The notes under the pieces: model-generated
Databases searched by the model: none
What the model was told of the DNA's origin: nothing
The model's input: the letters and a program-made list of their open reading frames with translations, nothing else
Shown: positions 34,906-47,535 of the stretch, one piece after another
Layout: each line of letters begins with the position of its first letter
Numbering within the stretch: the stretch's first letter is position 1
Assembly: GCF_014898055.3 (NCBI RefSeq)
Contig: NW_023601433.1
Span: forward strand, 89,537,106-89,601,105
DNA length: 64,000 nucleotides
Source: Talpa occidentalis
Taxonomy: Eukaryota > Chordata > Mammalia > Eulipotyphla > Talpidae
Reading direction: 5' to 3'
Position numbers and translations under genes: made by a program

Positions 34906-36884
34906 ACCACCCGGCAGGGAACAGCCGCCACTCCCTCGTGCCTCCAATCCTTGTCCTTCGCAAGAAACTCACCCCGGTGCGGGGATTCCTCTTTGCAAAA
35001 GCCAGAATACGTTTTGGGTTTTGTTTTGTTGTGGTTTTTGGTCTTTGGTTATACTTTGACCCGTAAGAACTACAGGAAGGCCCGCGACGTAACCGAACGT
35101 GGATGCATAAAAGTTGCTTTTCTAACATCCACAGCCAGCCCTGACCTTCAAGGCCCTTCTTTCCGGCTGGCCCAGTGGAGGAAGGTGTTAAAGAAAATTC
35201 CATACGGCCCTCGGTGCCCCGCGCGGGGAGATGATGGCCCCCCATGTCCCCATTTCTGACACCCCGTATCGTTTGGGTAAGGTTTTCCTTGGAGACTTGC
35301 AGACCTTTCCGCCCGCAGGCGTTGCCGCTTGGGCCGCTGTATTTAATGCACCAGGTCGGTTCAACCAGTACCTGAAATTCCGGAACATTTCCAGGCCTGT
35401 GTCGACTGCAGGAAACCACAGGGGAAAGATCAGGGAAAGATCTAGAGCCCCTGTGCGCCTGTGCGGGTCGGTCTGGACTCCCCGGCCTGACATGAACCCC
35501 CTGGCAGTGACTTCGGGGGCTGCGTGGAGCTGCGAGGCTGGTCTCCTGGGGTCAGCCTCTGACCGGCCTCCCGCCGGAGGAGCGAGGAGTAAACGAACAT
35601 CCAGCGGCAGCTCTGTGGCTGCGTCCCGGAGGGGAGACAGCTCGACCCTCGGAGCTGGGGCTTAGGGGAGACCCCGGGCTCGGGTCCGCCCCCCGGGCTT
35701 GCTGGGCTTTGACCACGACTGACCTTGATGTCCAGGTTTTCCCCGCTGCGAAGCTGGGATGAGAACCGCAGCGTAACTGCCGCGGCTGAGAGCTCCAGGC
35801 GCAGAGAGGAGGCCCCGGCGCAGGGCTCGTGTCCCGGAGCCGCAGCGCCCGCAGAGGCAGGTCTCTGTGGGGACGTGGGCCCGTGACTCTCCCCGTCTCC
35901 GGTTACAGAGGAGCCGCTCACCCGCCGCCTGCAGTACACCCGCCGCGCGCGCCGCCAGCCCAGACCGTGAGAAAACAGTTCGATGGCATCCAGGAGCAGC
36001 TTCGGAGGGGCGAGCGCTCTGGCCCGTCCCTCCCGGGGACACGCAGGCAGGCGCGGGGGCCAGGGGGGTCTGGGAGGAAAAGACTCAAAGCCCGAATCCC
36101 GATAACGCTGCCACGTTATCACCTGTCATGCTGTCACCTCCCACGGGCTCGCCCACGTCTCTGTCTCCTCCAGGGTCTCCCGCGTCCCCCAGGTCCCTGA
36201 TGCAGGTCCAGGGCCGAGGAGCCAGCGCGGCCCCCTCCCCCTCTCTGCCCCCTCCTGGCTCTCCCTCCTCCAGCCTGCCCCGCAGCCTCTCCTCCCTGCT
36301 CAGCGCCACCCTCCCCGGGCGGGGCAGGAGCCTGGAGCCTTTCCCTGGGGGTTACCGTTATATTTTCACTCCGGGAGGAAAACTCACAAATGAAGAGCTG
36401 GGTGCGGCCTTGCGTCCCGGAGTGGTCCCTGGCTGGACGTGGGGGCCGGGGGGCGGGTGGCTCTCCCTGGTCCAGGCGCTGCCCTCCTGGAGATCAACCC
36501 TGGGGGAGCGTCTGTCCCCACGGCTGCCAAGGCTGGGGCTTCCTTCTGTCCACTGAGTGGCCCCCAAGGGCCAACTGAACGGTGCCTCTGGCCCCAAGGC
36601 TCTGCTTTTCATTAAGTCGCTCTCGCTGGACCTCGGCCCCTCCCCCCGTGCGGACCGATCCCATCCCGGGTCACAGCGAGAGCAGCTCCCTGAAACCCTC
36701 CCCTCCCTGCCCTCCCTGCCCTGCCGGAGTCTCGAAACACCCCTCCTGACAGGGCCTGGGGGCCGGGGGCCGGGACAGTCTCCCCGACGCCCTCCACGAC
36801 CTGGTCCATGCCTTGGCCGCACATACGATCCCACGGCCGCGTCGCTCGTCTGGCAAAGTCAGCTCCGCGCTTCTCTGTGTTTAA

Positions 36885-37000
36885 ACACATTTATTTCAGG
36901 AGGAACTTTACATTATTCCTGAATACAAAAAGCCCAGTATCGTTTGGCCATAAATTGAAGGCAAACAGAAAAATAAATGCAATTAAAATCTTGGCCTGGG
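36885..37000. promoter_or_regulatory. AT-rich candidate conserved element
   Basis: GTGTTTAAACACATTTATTT holds a palindromic GTTTAAAC and forkhead-like TGTTTA. ACTTTACATTATTCCTGAAT and AAATAAATGCAATTAAAATC follow. The island is flanked on both sides by GC-rich sequence and shows no repeat signature. Confidence 0.3.
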
Positions 37001-38879
37001 GCCACTTCCTCCTCTCGAGTGGAGCCCGTGCTCCTAAAGCGCCCCCACCCCGGGCCCCCCGAGAGCTTTCATCTTAATCCTTCTCTTTTGTAGGAACAGA
37101 AGGATGCGCTGGAAATTAGAATGTAGGTCAGGCCTGGGAGCTACCAGAGCAGCCGCTGCTACCTCCAGGCCGGGCCCACGCCCACCCCACCCCCAGTTCC
37201 ACCTGCATCCCCCAGGGGAATGGCCCGCCCCTCCCCGCGCCCCCCAACGGTCACAGCCGGTGAGTTAACAGGAATCTTCTCCCTCAGCCGCCCTGGCCCC
37301 CACCCGGCTGTCCACTTAGAGGAGATTTTCAGCTTCCCTGGCCAGTAAGACCCTCACCCTGCCCTCCCCCGCTGCCCCCTCCCTCTCCCCTGCAAAGCCA
37401 GCCCCCCCCCACAGCCCGCTTCTCATCCTGTTATGGATCAGTGGGTGCAAATGTGTCCCCAAATAGAACCTTCCCTCCTGTCCAGCTCGCTTGTGGCAGC
37501 AAATTATAAGGATTTTTTTTTTAAATAACGAAAGCAGTTAGTTATAATTGGGAAGTCATAAAAAGTATTACTCCAAATAGAAGCCAAGGGGAGTTTCATC
37601 GGGGGTGAGCACCCCCCCCCACCCCCGCAGCAGCCACGCTGGTTTCCAGGCCTCCCGGGCGCTGGTGCTGCAAACGGATGGACGCGGGCTGTCGGGGGAG
37701 ACTTCGTCTGGAGGGGACGTGCCAGTCATGCGTCTCCTGACTCTGGGGCCAGAGGCAGCAAAGGGGCCCCGGGCAGTGGCCCCGGCCCCCCCTTCTGGCT
37801 GGCACTGGGGCTCGGAGGGAGCCCCCGCCGCCACCCTGCCTGCCCGCCTTGAGCCCCGGCTGCCTTCGTGCGCCGAGCCGGCCGCGGATCAAGCACCGCC
37901 CCCGTGTCTTGTCAGCCAGACATCGTCACCGCATGTGACACCAAGACTTGCCGACAAACCCCACTCTGTGCAAAGGTGCAGGGGGGAGCCTGGACACCCT
38001 CCTGCCTCGCCCGCCTCCTCCTCGCACACCTGGGCCGCCTCGTCACCACAGCACCGTCGACAGCCCTCCCTGCCCTCGCGCTGCCCAGCGCAGGGCCCGT
38101 GTCCCCCGCACACCGACGGGGGGCTGTGTCTCTACATCACGCACATTCCCTGTGCTTTCTCGACCCGGGCCGCAGCCCACTTCCCAGCAGGTCCCTCTCT
38201 TGCTCGTGGCCTGCCTCACGAGACTCGGCGCAGAGGCAAAGAACAAGGACAAGTCACTGCCACAGTGTTGAGCAGAAAGAGGTGCCGCATGACACGTCGC
38301 CCCACGCCCTCTCCCCCAGGACCCCGCGCCGTCACGCGACTCCGCGATGGCTGCCATCAGGGGGCCGCCCCTGGGGAGGAAGGTGGGATGAGGAACGGGG
38401 CTGGGCCGGGCCTTTCGGAGCCTGTGGATTTCCTGTTTCTTCGTCTGGGTCGGGCTGACACTCGTGTTCTCTTCTGTGTCTATTGTACATCGTTGAAAGT
38501 AGTTAGTCCTAAAAGCTTTAGGCAGGTTATAAAAACAGGGATAGGCAAAGTAGACATGAAGCTATACCTGTCCCCCTAAAAAAAAACCTCAAGTAGGACT
38601 CACTGCCCTGCTCCCCGGGGGGTTCCACGGGGCTGGGAATGTGGAGATGCCAAGCAGGACTGCTGCTGGTGGTGGGGTGCGGTCAGGCCAGGAGGGACCT
38701 CCCTGTGCAGCTCCCCACACTGGCTCAGGGCCTCCTCGTGGCCACCGGGGTGGTCGGCCTTCCCGGAGCACAGCGCAGGCGCTGCTGTGTCTTCTTCGTT
38801 TTCTCTTTTTGAGGTCCGATGGACATGGACAAGTCTGTCCCTCTTGAATATCTACAACTGGTCAAATAAACCCCAGCAC

Positions 38880-39400
38880 TTTCCTGACACGTAATATTCT
38901 ACGGCCGCGTAAAAGGAATCCCTTTCTGTGTCCGCAGAACTGGAACGTTCTCTCAGAAGTCAAATGAATCATTCTGTGTGACTGGCTGACACTTGAGGGT
39001 AAAACACAAGGGGATGCTACGTCTGCATGAACCTTGAGGACATGAGGCTGAGCAAGATCCGCCAAACAGAGACAGACACTGCTCGGCCCCACGCAGCCGG
39101 CGCCCGAGTCGCAGAGACAGAAAGCTGGCAGCAGGGCAGGGGGGGAGCGAGTGTTGCACGGGGCAGGGTTTCAATTTAGCGAGATGAGAGCTCGGGGGAC
39201 GGGGCACTCTCTGCACATAGACAACAAATAAGACTCTGCCCAGGGGAGCTTGGTTCCAGAGGTCAGGGTGTGGGCTCACGCCCTCCGACCCGGGGCCACA
39301 GCGCCAGGCCTCTCGATGCCCCTGGCCCGGGCCCTTCAAAAGGGTGAGGACGGTCAGTGTTATGTGATGTGGATTTTACCACAATTTAAAAATTTTAGAG
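38880..39400 (+). mobile_element. L1 3' UTR fragment
   Basis: ACACGTAATATTCTACGGCC, GCATGAACCTTGAGGACATG, AGGCTGAGCAAGATCCGCCA, GGGGCACTCTCTGCACATAG and TTATGTGATGTGGATTTTAC are the ordered L1 3' UTR landmarks through the terminal section. CpG-bearing substitutions are common. Confidence 0.7.
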
Positions 39401-41528
39401 GAACATATTTGTAAGTGGAAAGGGATCCGGGAGGGAATTTGAAAAATCCAGAGTGAGGGACGGGAGGGAGATTTTATTTTCACCCTGTTTTTGCGGAGTA
39501 TGAATTTCCCTGACTGCGCACGTGTGTTGCATGTAAGTGTCTCTAGCGTCAAAGCTCAAATAACCACAATAGTCAAGTGTACTTTCAAGGTATAGGTTAC
39601 AGGTCCATCATGTATGTTTCCATGTAGCTGCTATTACGTGTTTACATTGGTGCACTGTGTTTCCATAGACGTACAGTGCATATTTCAGAGATATATTTAG
39701 CAGTGCATAGTTAGCCATCAGTGACCTAGTTTGCAAGACTAGAGTTCTGCTCTGTTATGGTTAAAAGGATTTTAGCTACGGGGAGAAATAGGATTTGAGC
39801 TTGTATTTTTCCACTATTACATAAGCAAATAAAACTGCCGTCTTTATTTAAATATTTCCTAATGATGTGTGAGACATTTTCTCCACATCTTCTGTATTTT
39901 TTCCTTCCCTCCTTAAAAAAAAAAGAGAGAAACAATCACGCCCTTGGTGGGAAGGAAATTATGGCAAATATTAAACAGGAAGGTCTCGGAGCAGGAAGGG
40001 GACGTTTGGTTTCAATGTGCTGGATACTGAATTGAGGGACGCCCCGGCCCGAGCAGGCTGGGGGGGGCCTGGGTGCTTCCTCCGCCATCGCTCTCTGCCC
40101 CGAGGGCCCCTCTGCAGCCCCTGCGGCCGGGGCCTGCGGGTCTTTCTGCAGCCCCAGCAAACTCGCTTCTCAGAGCCCCGAGGGGCCGGCGCTGCTGGGG
40201 CTGCCGTGGCACCCACGGGTCAGAGAGCGCAGGACGGAGGGAAGGCAGCCCGCGGGGCCCCAGGGACCCTGCAACCCAGTCCCTGCTCTTGGATTTCCAC
40301 TCGGGGCGACACTGGGGAGTAGGGGCAGCCGCAGGAGAAGGACGACGAGGCCGGGTGTCCGGTGCTGACCGTCCGGCGCCCGTTCCCCGGAGGCGTGGTC
40401 TTTGCAGGCCGCCCAGAGTGTCCCACTGGGTAGCGCACACGGTGATCTCGGCTCAAAGGGGCTCCGGGAGGGCTTCCGAGGAGCGGGGTGGCGGGCAGTG
40501 GCGGGGGCAGCCCCCGCAGCTCCCCCGGTTTATCTCTGGCAAAGGCGTCTCGTTTCCCGCTTACACCCAGCTACGCAGCCCCGTTCGCAGACTCAGGTCT
40601 GCAGGCGAGAGGACGGGGCTCTCCTCCAGACGGGAGTGGGTCACAGAGCGGCGCCTGGGTTGGCTGAGGGCCCGGCAGGGGTGGGTTCCCGGGTGCGAGG
40701 TGGACCCTGACAGCCCCGGCCCCAAGGGGCATCACGGGGCCCCACTTTGAAGATGAGGAGATGGTCCAAGTGCCCAGAGCCTCGAGAGGGCGCAGGAGGC
40801 GCGGTGCCTGCGGGCCCTTCCCAAATACCGTGCGTTTCTTCACTGACCTGCCTGCCTTGTATTGTGGAGACCGGGGCCTTCTAGGCAAGACCACCGCGGC
40901 GGGCAGGAACGGCACCTTGTGTGGGGACGCGGAGACACAGCAGTGCCGTTTGCAAACTCTGGGGTCTGTTTCTTGCAGGCAGCGCGAAGCCTCCCGGGTT
41001 TCCTGAGGGCTCCGGCCGCGCTGGTGGCGGGCGCGTGGGACTGGGTGGCGAGCGGACAGCCTGCGCCTCCCCGGCGGGCCGGGTTCACGCCGCCCCTGCA
41101 GGCCGAAGGGCGGGCAGACTCCCAGGACGCCAGGAACAAAGCAAGAATTCGGAGAGACGCGAGGCCCGGCCTCCGTCCCGGCACCAAGCCAGCCCTTCCT
41201 GCACCGGCCTCATCCACAGCAGCCCTCGCGCCTCTGCCCCTCCCGGGCCTCCCGCCTCAGGGCCCCGGCACGCCTGCTGCGGCCAGCACGGCTCAATCGG
41301 CCTCTCCCCCTTCCAGGCTCACGTTAGCTGCCCTCCCCTCCCCGCCTCGGTCCTCTCGCAAGCCCCCTGCACACCTTCTCCTCGGGCACTAGTCCGGTGT
41401 GTCAGTGTAGCTGCCGCCGGGCCCTATTTATTGCCTTTTTCAACGTTAATTCAAGAGCCTGAAGGGAAGTGGCCGGCGGGCCTGCTCACCGCGCTGCTGG
41501 GGTCCATATGCAGCGGCAGATTCGTGTT

Positions 41529-41549
41529 CCCCACCCCCACCCCCACCCC
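41529..41549 (-). other. Strong G-quadruplex motif on the - strand
   Basis: Four C-runs of 4, 5, 5 and 4 separated by single A residues give, on the minus strand, G4 T G5 T G5 T G4. One-base loops make this among the most stable quadruplex designs. Confidence 0.75.
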
Positions 41550-41584
41550 AGCGGCCAGGACCCGGGACAGGGTGGGTGGCTGCT

Positions 41585-41700
41585 GTGGGCTGAAGGTCTG
41601 CGTCTCCCCCACATTTCATATGTTGGGGCCCCGATGGGACGGTGCCGGGAGGAGGGGCGTTTGAGAGGTGCTCAGACCACAGGGGGCCCAGTGAGAGCAG
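41585..41700 (+). mobile_element. Old MaLR-type LTR-like remnant
   Basis: GTGGGCTGAAGGTCTGCGTC, then CCCCCACATTTCATATGTTG, GGGCCCCGATGGGACGGTG and GGAGGAGGGGCGTTTGAGAG match the start of the same ancient LTR family as the remnant at 9425. Only the first 110 or so bases are clear. Confidence 0.5.
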
Positions 41701-42486
41701 CCGTGCTCTCCTCCGCGGCAGCTGCCACCCTTAACTCTGCAGCCAGCCTGGAGGGCGCTGTGTCCCTGCCCGCCGCAGAGGCGCTTCCGGCCCCAGTCCC
41801 TGGGTCCAGCCCAGGTCCCTGCACCCTGAAGCCAGGGGTACGCGAGGGGTGACCTGGTGATGACTCCTCCTCAGCTCCTGCCACGTTAGCGACTGCGAGG
41901 CCACATCCTAAGTGGGGGCTGGAGGGAGCCCCCAGTCCTGCAATTGGGGATCTGGGGACCGGGGAAAGCCCCAGCCCCGCTTGGGGGTCTGGGGACTGAC
42001 GGGGGGAGCCCCACCAGCCGGCTGCCCGGCGACATCTCTGCGCCCGGGGCCTGGGATTGAAACGCCTCTCGAGAGGAGGGGCCCGCACCGCGGCGGGAGC
42101 CCCGGCCCGGCCATGCCGCATCCCCGTCCCGGGAGCCGCCGGAGCGGGCCTTGCTCGGAGATGAAATTGCAGCCGTTAAGCTGATTTCTCCAAGGACGCG
42201 GCTCATTTCAGCATCTGCACTCGCTCCTCGGGCAGCTTCCAAAGCACCTCGGAAGGGCTTTTGCTGAATTGGAGGTCCCCTCGGACGCCCGCGCTCAATA
42301 GTGACGGCTTCGGAGCGTTTGATTTGAAAATCTGCCCTCACCCTCACGCCGCTGCAGGGGAGGCAGCGTCCCGGCCCTGGGGAGGGAGGCGGTGCGAGCC
42401 GGTCCTGGCACTGGGCGGGGCGCTCAGGGAAGCTGGGAGGAAACACAGCACAGGCCCCAGCAGTGGGGTGGGGACGTGCTTTGACA

Positions 42487-42505
42487 CCCCCCCCACCCCA
42501 CCCCC
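42487..42505 (-). other. C-tract with G-quadruplex potential on the - strand
   Basis: C-runs of 8, 4 and 5 separated by single A residues. The 8-base run can supply two of the four G-runs on the opposite strand. Confidence 0.55.
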
Positions 42506-44659
42506 GTTTATTTTCTGTCCACGGCACTGCTCCTGCTCTCTGAGCCTCCCGCTGCGCCTGGGGACGGTGGGCGGGGGAGGCATTTGCCGGGGGGAGGTGT
42601 TTGTTCCGGCATCTCCCTGCCGTTGTGAGAACACCAGGGGCCGTTTACAGATGAGAGGAAGGTGGGGGCGGCTCCACGTAATGAGAGAGGTGGAGGCCTC
42701 CAGCGCTGTCCCAGCCCCGGGGCGGCTTCCAGGAGCCGGGGTCTAAGGGCAGTGAACGCCTCGCAGCGCCCAGGACCACCGCCAGGATTATCAGCCGCCT
42801 CTGGACCCGCCTTCACAGAAGGGCCCCTGACCCAGGGCAGGGACGGGGGCAGCGTGGGCAGTGACAGAACCAGGTCCGGGTTGTCTGTTGCAAAGCCAGA
42901 GACCTGAAGGTGCCAACTTAAGCCCAAGGGAGTGCGTGCCGGGGGTGGGGGGCGGGGGCGGATGGCCTGGGAGAGGCCTGCCAGCTCGCCAGGGGTGTAG
43001 AGACCGGGCAGCACGACCCGCAAGGGCCCCGCAGGGACATCAGCCTCAGCCGAGGAGCCCCGGGCCAGCCGCACCGTCCTCGCCTTCCAAACACCTGCTG
43101 GCGAGGTCCCCGGGGCGGGCCACCCGGCCTGGCCACCAGAGCTGGCAAGATGAGGCCCTTCCACAGTCACGGCTGACCCCCGGGATTAACATCCCCTCCC
43201 GGTTCAGGGCCGGGGAGGACCCCGACCAGCGTGGGCGGCCGCTGGGCAGTCGAGATGAGACGTTCCAGCCAACCGCTCCTGCACCCCAGCCCTGCTCCGT
43301 CCCCGTCCCGGGGATCCCAAGGCCAGGGGGCCTGGCGCCTGCCTCCCTGTGCAGTGTGACGCCCCCACTCCCCCAGCCCCTGGGCCCGGCTGCTAACCCC
43401 GGTGGCCCTGCGCTTGGCGCCTCCAGCACAGCCTCTCACTCGGCCCTGACTCCCGCAACGGGGACGGCTCTTGTCTGCTCTCGGGCCTTCTGTGGGGGAG
43501 GCTTTCGAGGATTAACAAGGGCCCTTCCTAACCGGGGTGCCGAGTGCTCAGGATGCGCCTGGAATAGAGGGGGGCTGGCCCCCCCACCTGTCTCCGGGCC
43601 CCGAGGTCTCTGAACTAGAGCAGCGTCCACTTCCCTGCTGGGCCGTGGTGAGAGGCAGGACCGCGCAGAGCCGCCCGCGCTTCGGCCGCCCTCCCCCAGA
43701 GCCGCGTCGCCGTCTCTCTCCCTTCCCTTCTGCTTCCCCAGACCAGCTTGACCCGCTGCAGCGTCCTCCGGGAAGCTGTGGACAGCGGTGCTGGGCGAGT
43801 GGGTGGTCCCCAGGGTGGCGGCGGGGGAGCTGCACGTGCCCAAGGGTAGCGGAGCCGCAGGCTACAGCCAGGAGCCGCTCCTGCCCCTGCCGGGGGGTCA
43901 CTCGTCTCGTCGAGTTGTTTTTCTGGGTTTTGAGGACAAGCACAGCCCAAGACAGATGGCCTGGTCACCTCAGCATGTCTGTCCTGGCGGGGGCCAGACG
44001 AGGGACACAGGCCAAGCACGGACGCCCGCGGGGACCGAGCCTCGAGTGTGGGCCGCGGCGTCTGGGAGGTGGGCGTGCAAGCACCCAAAGGTGCTGGTTC
44101 CTCTCTGAATGACAGGGGACGGGCCCCGCGAAGCGCAGCAGGGGGCACAGCAGGGGCAGAGCGGGACTCGCTGGTCCCCGCGGAGCAGAGCCGGTGGTGA
44201 GCGCGAGGCCGAGCCCGCGGAGAGGAGAGGAGCGCAGGGCGCGGGCCCCACCGGTGGCCGGGGCACGTCTAGGGAGGCACTGGCCTGACGAGCGGCTTCT
44301 CTTGGACACTCCCTGACCCCCAGGCAGGGAGGAGGGTACAGGGTGACGGGGCAAAACCTGGAGCAGGCGGCCGCCGTGGTGGTGGGGTGCGGGCGTGCGG
44401 GCGAGGAGGAGGCAGGCTCAGGCGCCCTGGGGGGCGCCCCGCCCGGCTGAGGGCGCGGGGTGGGGAAGCCGCGAGGGGACACCGCTCTGCAGTGGCGGGG
44501 CGAGGCCGCACCAGGCAGCGGGGGGTGGGAGGACGGGTGGGGCATGGGTGGGGGTGGGCGGGCAGGTGGGGGTGCCGCAGCGAGCACCCTCTATTTTGCA
44601 AGTAAAACTTCGCTGTATTCCCTGCCGTCCTCTTAGCCTCGGCAGTCGTCGCTGCGCAG

Positions 44660-44800
44660 AGACCCTCAACTCGTCCATTATAAACATTAACTGTAAATTA
44701 TACTTTTGCATAGTTAATTCAGCCTCTTCATTATGTATTTAGTAGAGCTCAGCAGGCATAAAATTCAATAGCAAGCTTTGGAGCAGATCCAGTTTCTGTC
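44660..44800. promoter_or_regulatory. AT-rich candidate conserved element
   Basis: Directly after a strongly G-rich block comes an AT-rich segment with TAAACATTAACTGTAAATTA, TTTTGCATAGTTAATTC and TTCATTATGTATTTAG, which contain POU- and homeodomain-like cores. No repeat family is recognised, so unusual base composition is the main argument. Confidence 0.35.
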
Positions 44801-45069
44801 TTCTGTGATATTTGGAAAATGCAAAGTTTCGGTGGTGGACCTTGGAGTGTGTCTTTCCTGGAAGGTCTCCAGCAGGCTGCTTCCCGCGCCTCTCTTGGAA
44901 CGAGTTCAACCCTTCTGCAGAGGCTGATAGCTTCAAAGGGTGCTTCTGCCCTGCTCTCCCGCTAGGCAGAGCCTCCTCCAGCCTCCTTGAGTGGAAATTA
45001 ATATTAACCTGACTGGGGAAGGGGAGACAAGTGTGAATATCAGGGAACTCGGCTCCTGGAGCAATCACG

Positions 45070-45250
45070 CACTCATTATTCATTCAGCAAATATTTGCGG
45101 GGTGTTTCCAGGGGGTCCATGCTGGTGTGTAAAGAGGGGCCCCCAGAGAGCAACGCCGTGGCCCTGCTTTCATGGGGCTTGCGCCTGGGAAAGGGGACCC
45201 TTCGGTGTGTGATGGGTCACTCGGTGGTGGAGGTAAGTGGACCGAAATAA
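45070..45250 (+). mobile_element. Ancient interspersed repeat remnant
   Basis: ATTCATTCAGCAAATATTTG, then GCCGTGGCCCTGCTTTCATG and GGGCTTGCGCCTGGGAAAGG follow the TTCATTCAACAAATATTTATTGAGC...CCTGCCCTCATGGAGCTTA pattern. It is the clearest copy of the family also seen at 17335, 21690 and 23570. Confidence 0.55.
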
Positions 45251-45943
45251 CAGGGTGATGTGGGGGGGGGTGGTCGTGGGGTCCAGGGAGAGCCCGTAGT
45301 GCAAAGGCACTGGGGAGAAGGAAGCTGGGGTGTTGGAGTAACTCCAAGGAGGCCAGAGTAGAACAAAGCGGGGTGACGATGGGCCTGGTCCCAGGGCCCT
45401 CAACAAACACTTGTCAAAGCGTATCCAGCCGCCGCCACAGGTGCAGGGGCACCCAGAAACACCTGCCCAGACACCCCACAATCCGTTAGCCAGCGGCCCC
45501 TGGCCCAGCCTTGACATCCAAGTCACCACTCAGAGTCCAGATGGGAGCTGGGGTGTGGGTGCACAGGGCTCCCTGCGGGGGTCGCCAGCTGATTGGGGCC
45601 TTGAGCGTCTTAAATGGACAAGCGTGTTGAATCAGCCCCCGCGGCTCTGCCCAGGACCAGGGAGTGAGAAGCACCACGCGGCTTCCCGCATCACTGCGGG
45701 TTCAGGTTTTCCGATGGAGCCCGGGGTGGCGAGGGTTTCTCTGTGCTGGGTCATTGGAACAAGAGGTGTGGGCGGGACCTTCTCTGCCCCTGGAACACTT
45801 GAGCTCATGCATGGGGGTCTTCAAAGCTCCGCGCTTCTCCCACCCCCTCTGAGAGTCGCCTTTGGAGATGTCACTCTCCTTTGCCAAAGCCTCAGTCGAA
45901 CACGTTAGTGAGCAAGCCCAGCAGATCCGGAGGGCTGGACTCC

Positions 45944-46037
45944 GGATGGGGACCACCACAGCAGTGCTGGGACCAGGATGGGGACCACCACAGCAGTGCT
46001 GGGACCAGGATGGGGACCACCACAGCAGTGCTGGGAA
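45944..46037 (+). repeat. 32-bp tandem repeat, three copies
   Basis: Units start at 45944, 45976 and 46008. Each contains GGATGGGGACCACCACAGCA and GTGCTGGGACCA. The third diverges after GTGCTGGGA. Copies are nearly identical, so the duplication is recent. Confidence 0.9.
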
Positions 46038-46509
46038 ACCCAGCAAGTGGCTGTAGAACCCCCACGAGATTTCTTGGACTGGGGGTCGGATGGGGGCCAC
46101 CCCTCGTACACCCAGACTGCTGACACCCTCTCAGCAGGCAGTCCCCTAGAGCGTGCTAGAATTCAGCCGGAATCTCAGCTGCTCAAGGAGGGATATAATG
46201 CTACTCCCGACATGTAAGCTCATGTAAGTCACGGGCTCCACCCAGGGAGCTGTGGCCTGCAGGGAAGATAAAAGCCCAGGGAATGCAGGACCATTGCTGT
46301 GTCCCCCACCTGTGGCCAGGGCGCCGTGGCCAGCGTGGCGCTCCACGCAAGGGCGGTGGAGAAGGACAGGAAGCTTCCCTGATGCTCTTCTCACCTATCA
46401 AGAGCCCCTCTTGGCCCACAGTTCTGTTCCGCTTACCTGTGTCCTCATCAACCTCCACTCCGTTTATTAATTGGCTCTGCTGTCAACACGTACACAGCCA
46501 GGCCCCGAA

Positions 46510-46660
46510 GGTGTATTAAGCGTGCACATTTATCTCCCTAAATATGCTCAGCACCTCGCAAGACCAGAATGTATAGTCCCATTCCAGAGAGGAGGAAGCA
46601 AGTGCTGAGAGCGTAATATGAGTAATGATTCAAGGCTAAGTGTGGGGTCCTCATTCGGGG
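46510..46660 (-). mobile_element. MIR remnant, reverse orientation
   Basis: TATTAAGCGTGCACATTTAT, ATGTATAGTCCCATTCCAGA and GAGGAGGAAGCAAGTGCTGA resemble the reverse complement of MIR (CCCATTTTACAGATGAGGAA type core). It is diverged. Confidence 0.5.
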
Positions 46661-47059
46661 CTTTTAACTCCACAACGTGTCACCCTCATCCATCACGCAG
46701 TAAGGAAAACAAGGGACAGGCCCTGGTCTAGTCAAATCCAGGGGCAGAGCCCGTGCAAGCTGGATGCCTAGAGGGTACTTGGTCAGAGAACTTGGGTGAG
46801 GTCTTGTTTCCCCGACCCGCTATGTTCAGCAAATCCCAGGACACTTGTCCTTAGAGGACACGGGCGTGGAGGTCCTGCCAGGTGGCTGAGCCAGGGGAAT
46901 CAGTGTGGCAGCCGTGAGCGCCCCGACGCGGTGGACCGTTGCGATCGTGTGCACCAAACTGTGCTCATGTTATACCTTTCATCCGGCAGCAGCCTCGTGG
47001 GCTGGGCTTAGCCCGGATCCTGATTCTTGTAGAGATAAAGCGAGTCATTCTGAAGATCT

Positions 47060-47200
47060 GCTGCATGTTAGAATCACCCAGGCGTCCCCATGAATCCCAA
47101 TGTCCAGACCAGGAGTAACATCTCTGGAGTGGGACCCAGGCATCAGGTATTTTCAAAAACTGGTCCATCCTGTTGTCACCAACGCTGAGAAATACTGGGT
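47060..47200 (+). mobile_element. MER5A-like DNA transposon remnant
   Basis: GTTAGAATCACCCAGGCGTC, then GTGGGACCCAGGCATCAGGT, ATTTTCAAAAACTGGTCCAT and CTGAGAAATACTGGGTTATG match the MER5A order (CAGAATCACCTGGAGGG ... GCATCAGTATTTT ... TTGAGAACCACTG). Confidence 0.6.
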
Positions 47201-47394
47201 TATGTGAACTGCGCTGGGTCACACCCCAGAATTCAAACCCAAGCCTTTCTGACGTCAGAGCCCGCAGTTGTTTAACCTGCTCCACCCCCTTTCCGCAGAG
47301 ATCCGGGAAGCAGAAATTAGGAATAACACAGCAGCGGACTGCTTGGCGGCCACAGGGAGGGGATGCTCTGTCTAGCACATCATCCTTGACCTGC

Positions 47395-47535
47395 CCACAC
47401 ATTAAGATCACCTGGACTTGAAGGAGGCTGGCCTCTGAGCACCGTCTCGCGAGGCTCTGGTTCCGCTGGTCTGGGGTAGACCAGGTTCCGAGAGTTTGCC
47501 TTCTGATCTCCCCAGGTGATCCTCACATTCGGCCA
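47395..47535 (+). mobile_element. Second MER5A-like remnant
   Basis: ACATTAAGATCACCTGGACT, CTGGTCTGGGGTAGACCAGG, TTCCGAGAGTTTGCCTTCTG and CCCAGGTGATCCTCACATTC match MER5A's opening, TCTGGGGTGGGGCC, GAGAATTTGCATTTC and CCAGGTGATGCTGA segments in order. Confidence 0.65.

Noticed and set aside
35442..36556. Overlapping frames of 226-229 codons on both strands, including a Ser/Pro-rich one
   Set aside because: The Ser/Pro repeats (SPPGSPASP type) come from a C/T-rich tract. There is no matching protein, and a CpG-rich, stop-poor composition explains them.
37605..38579. 324-codon + strand frame starting in a poly-C tract
   Set aside because: Compositional frame with no family resemblance; overlapping frames of similar length occur in other phases.
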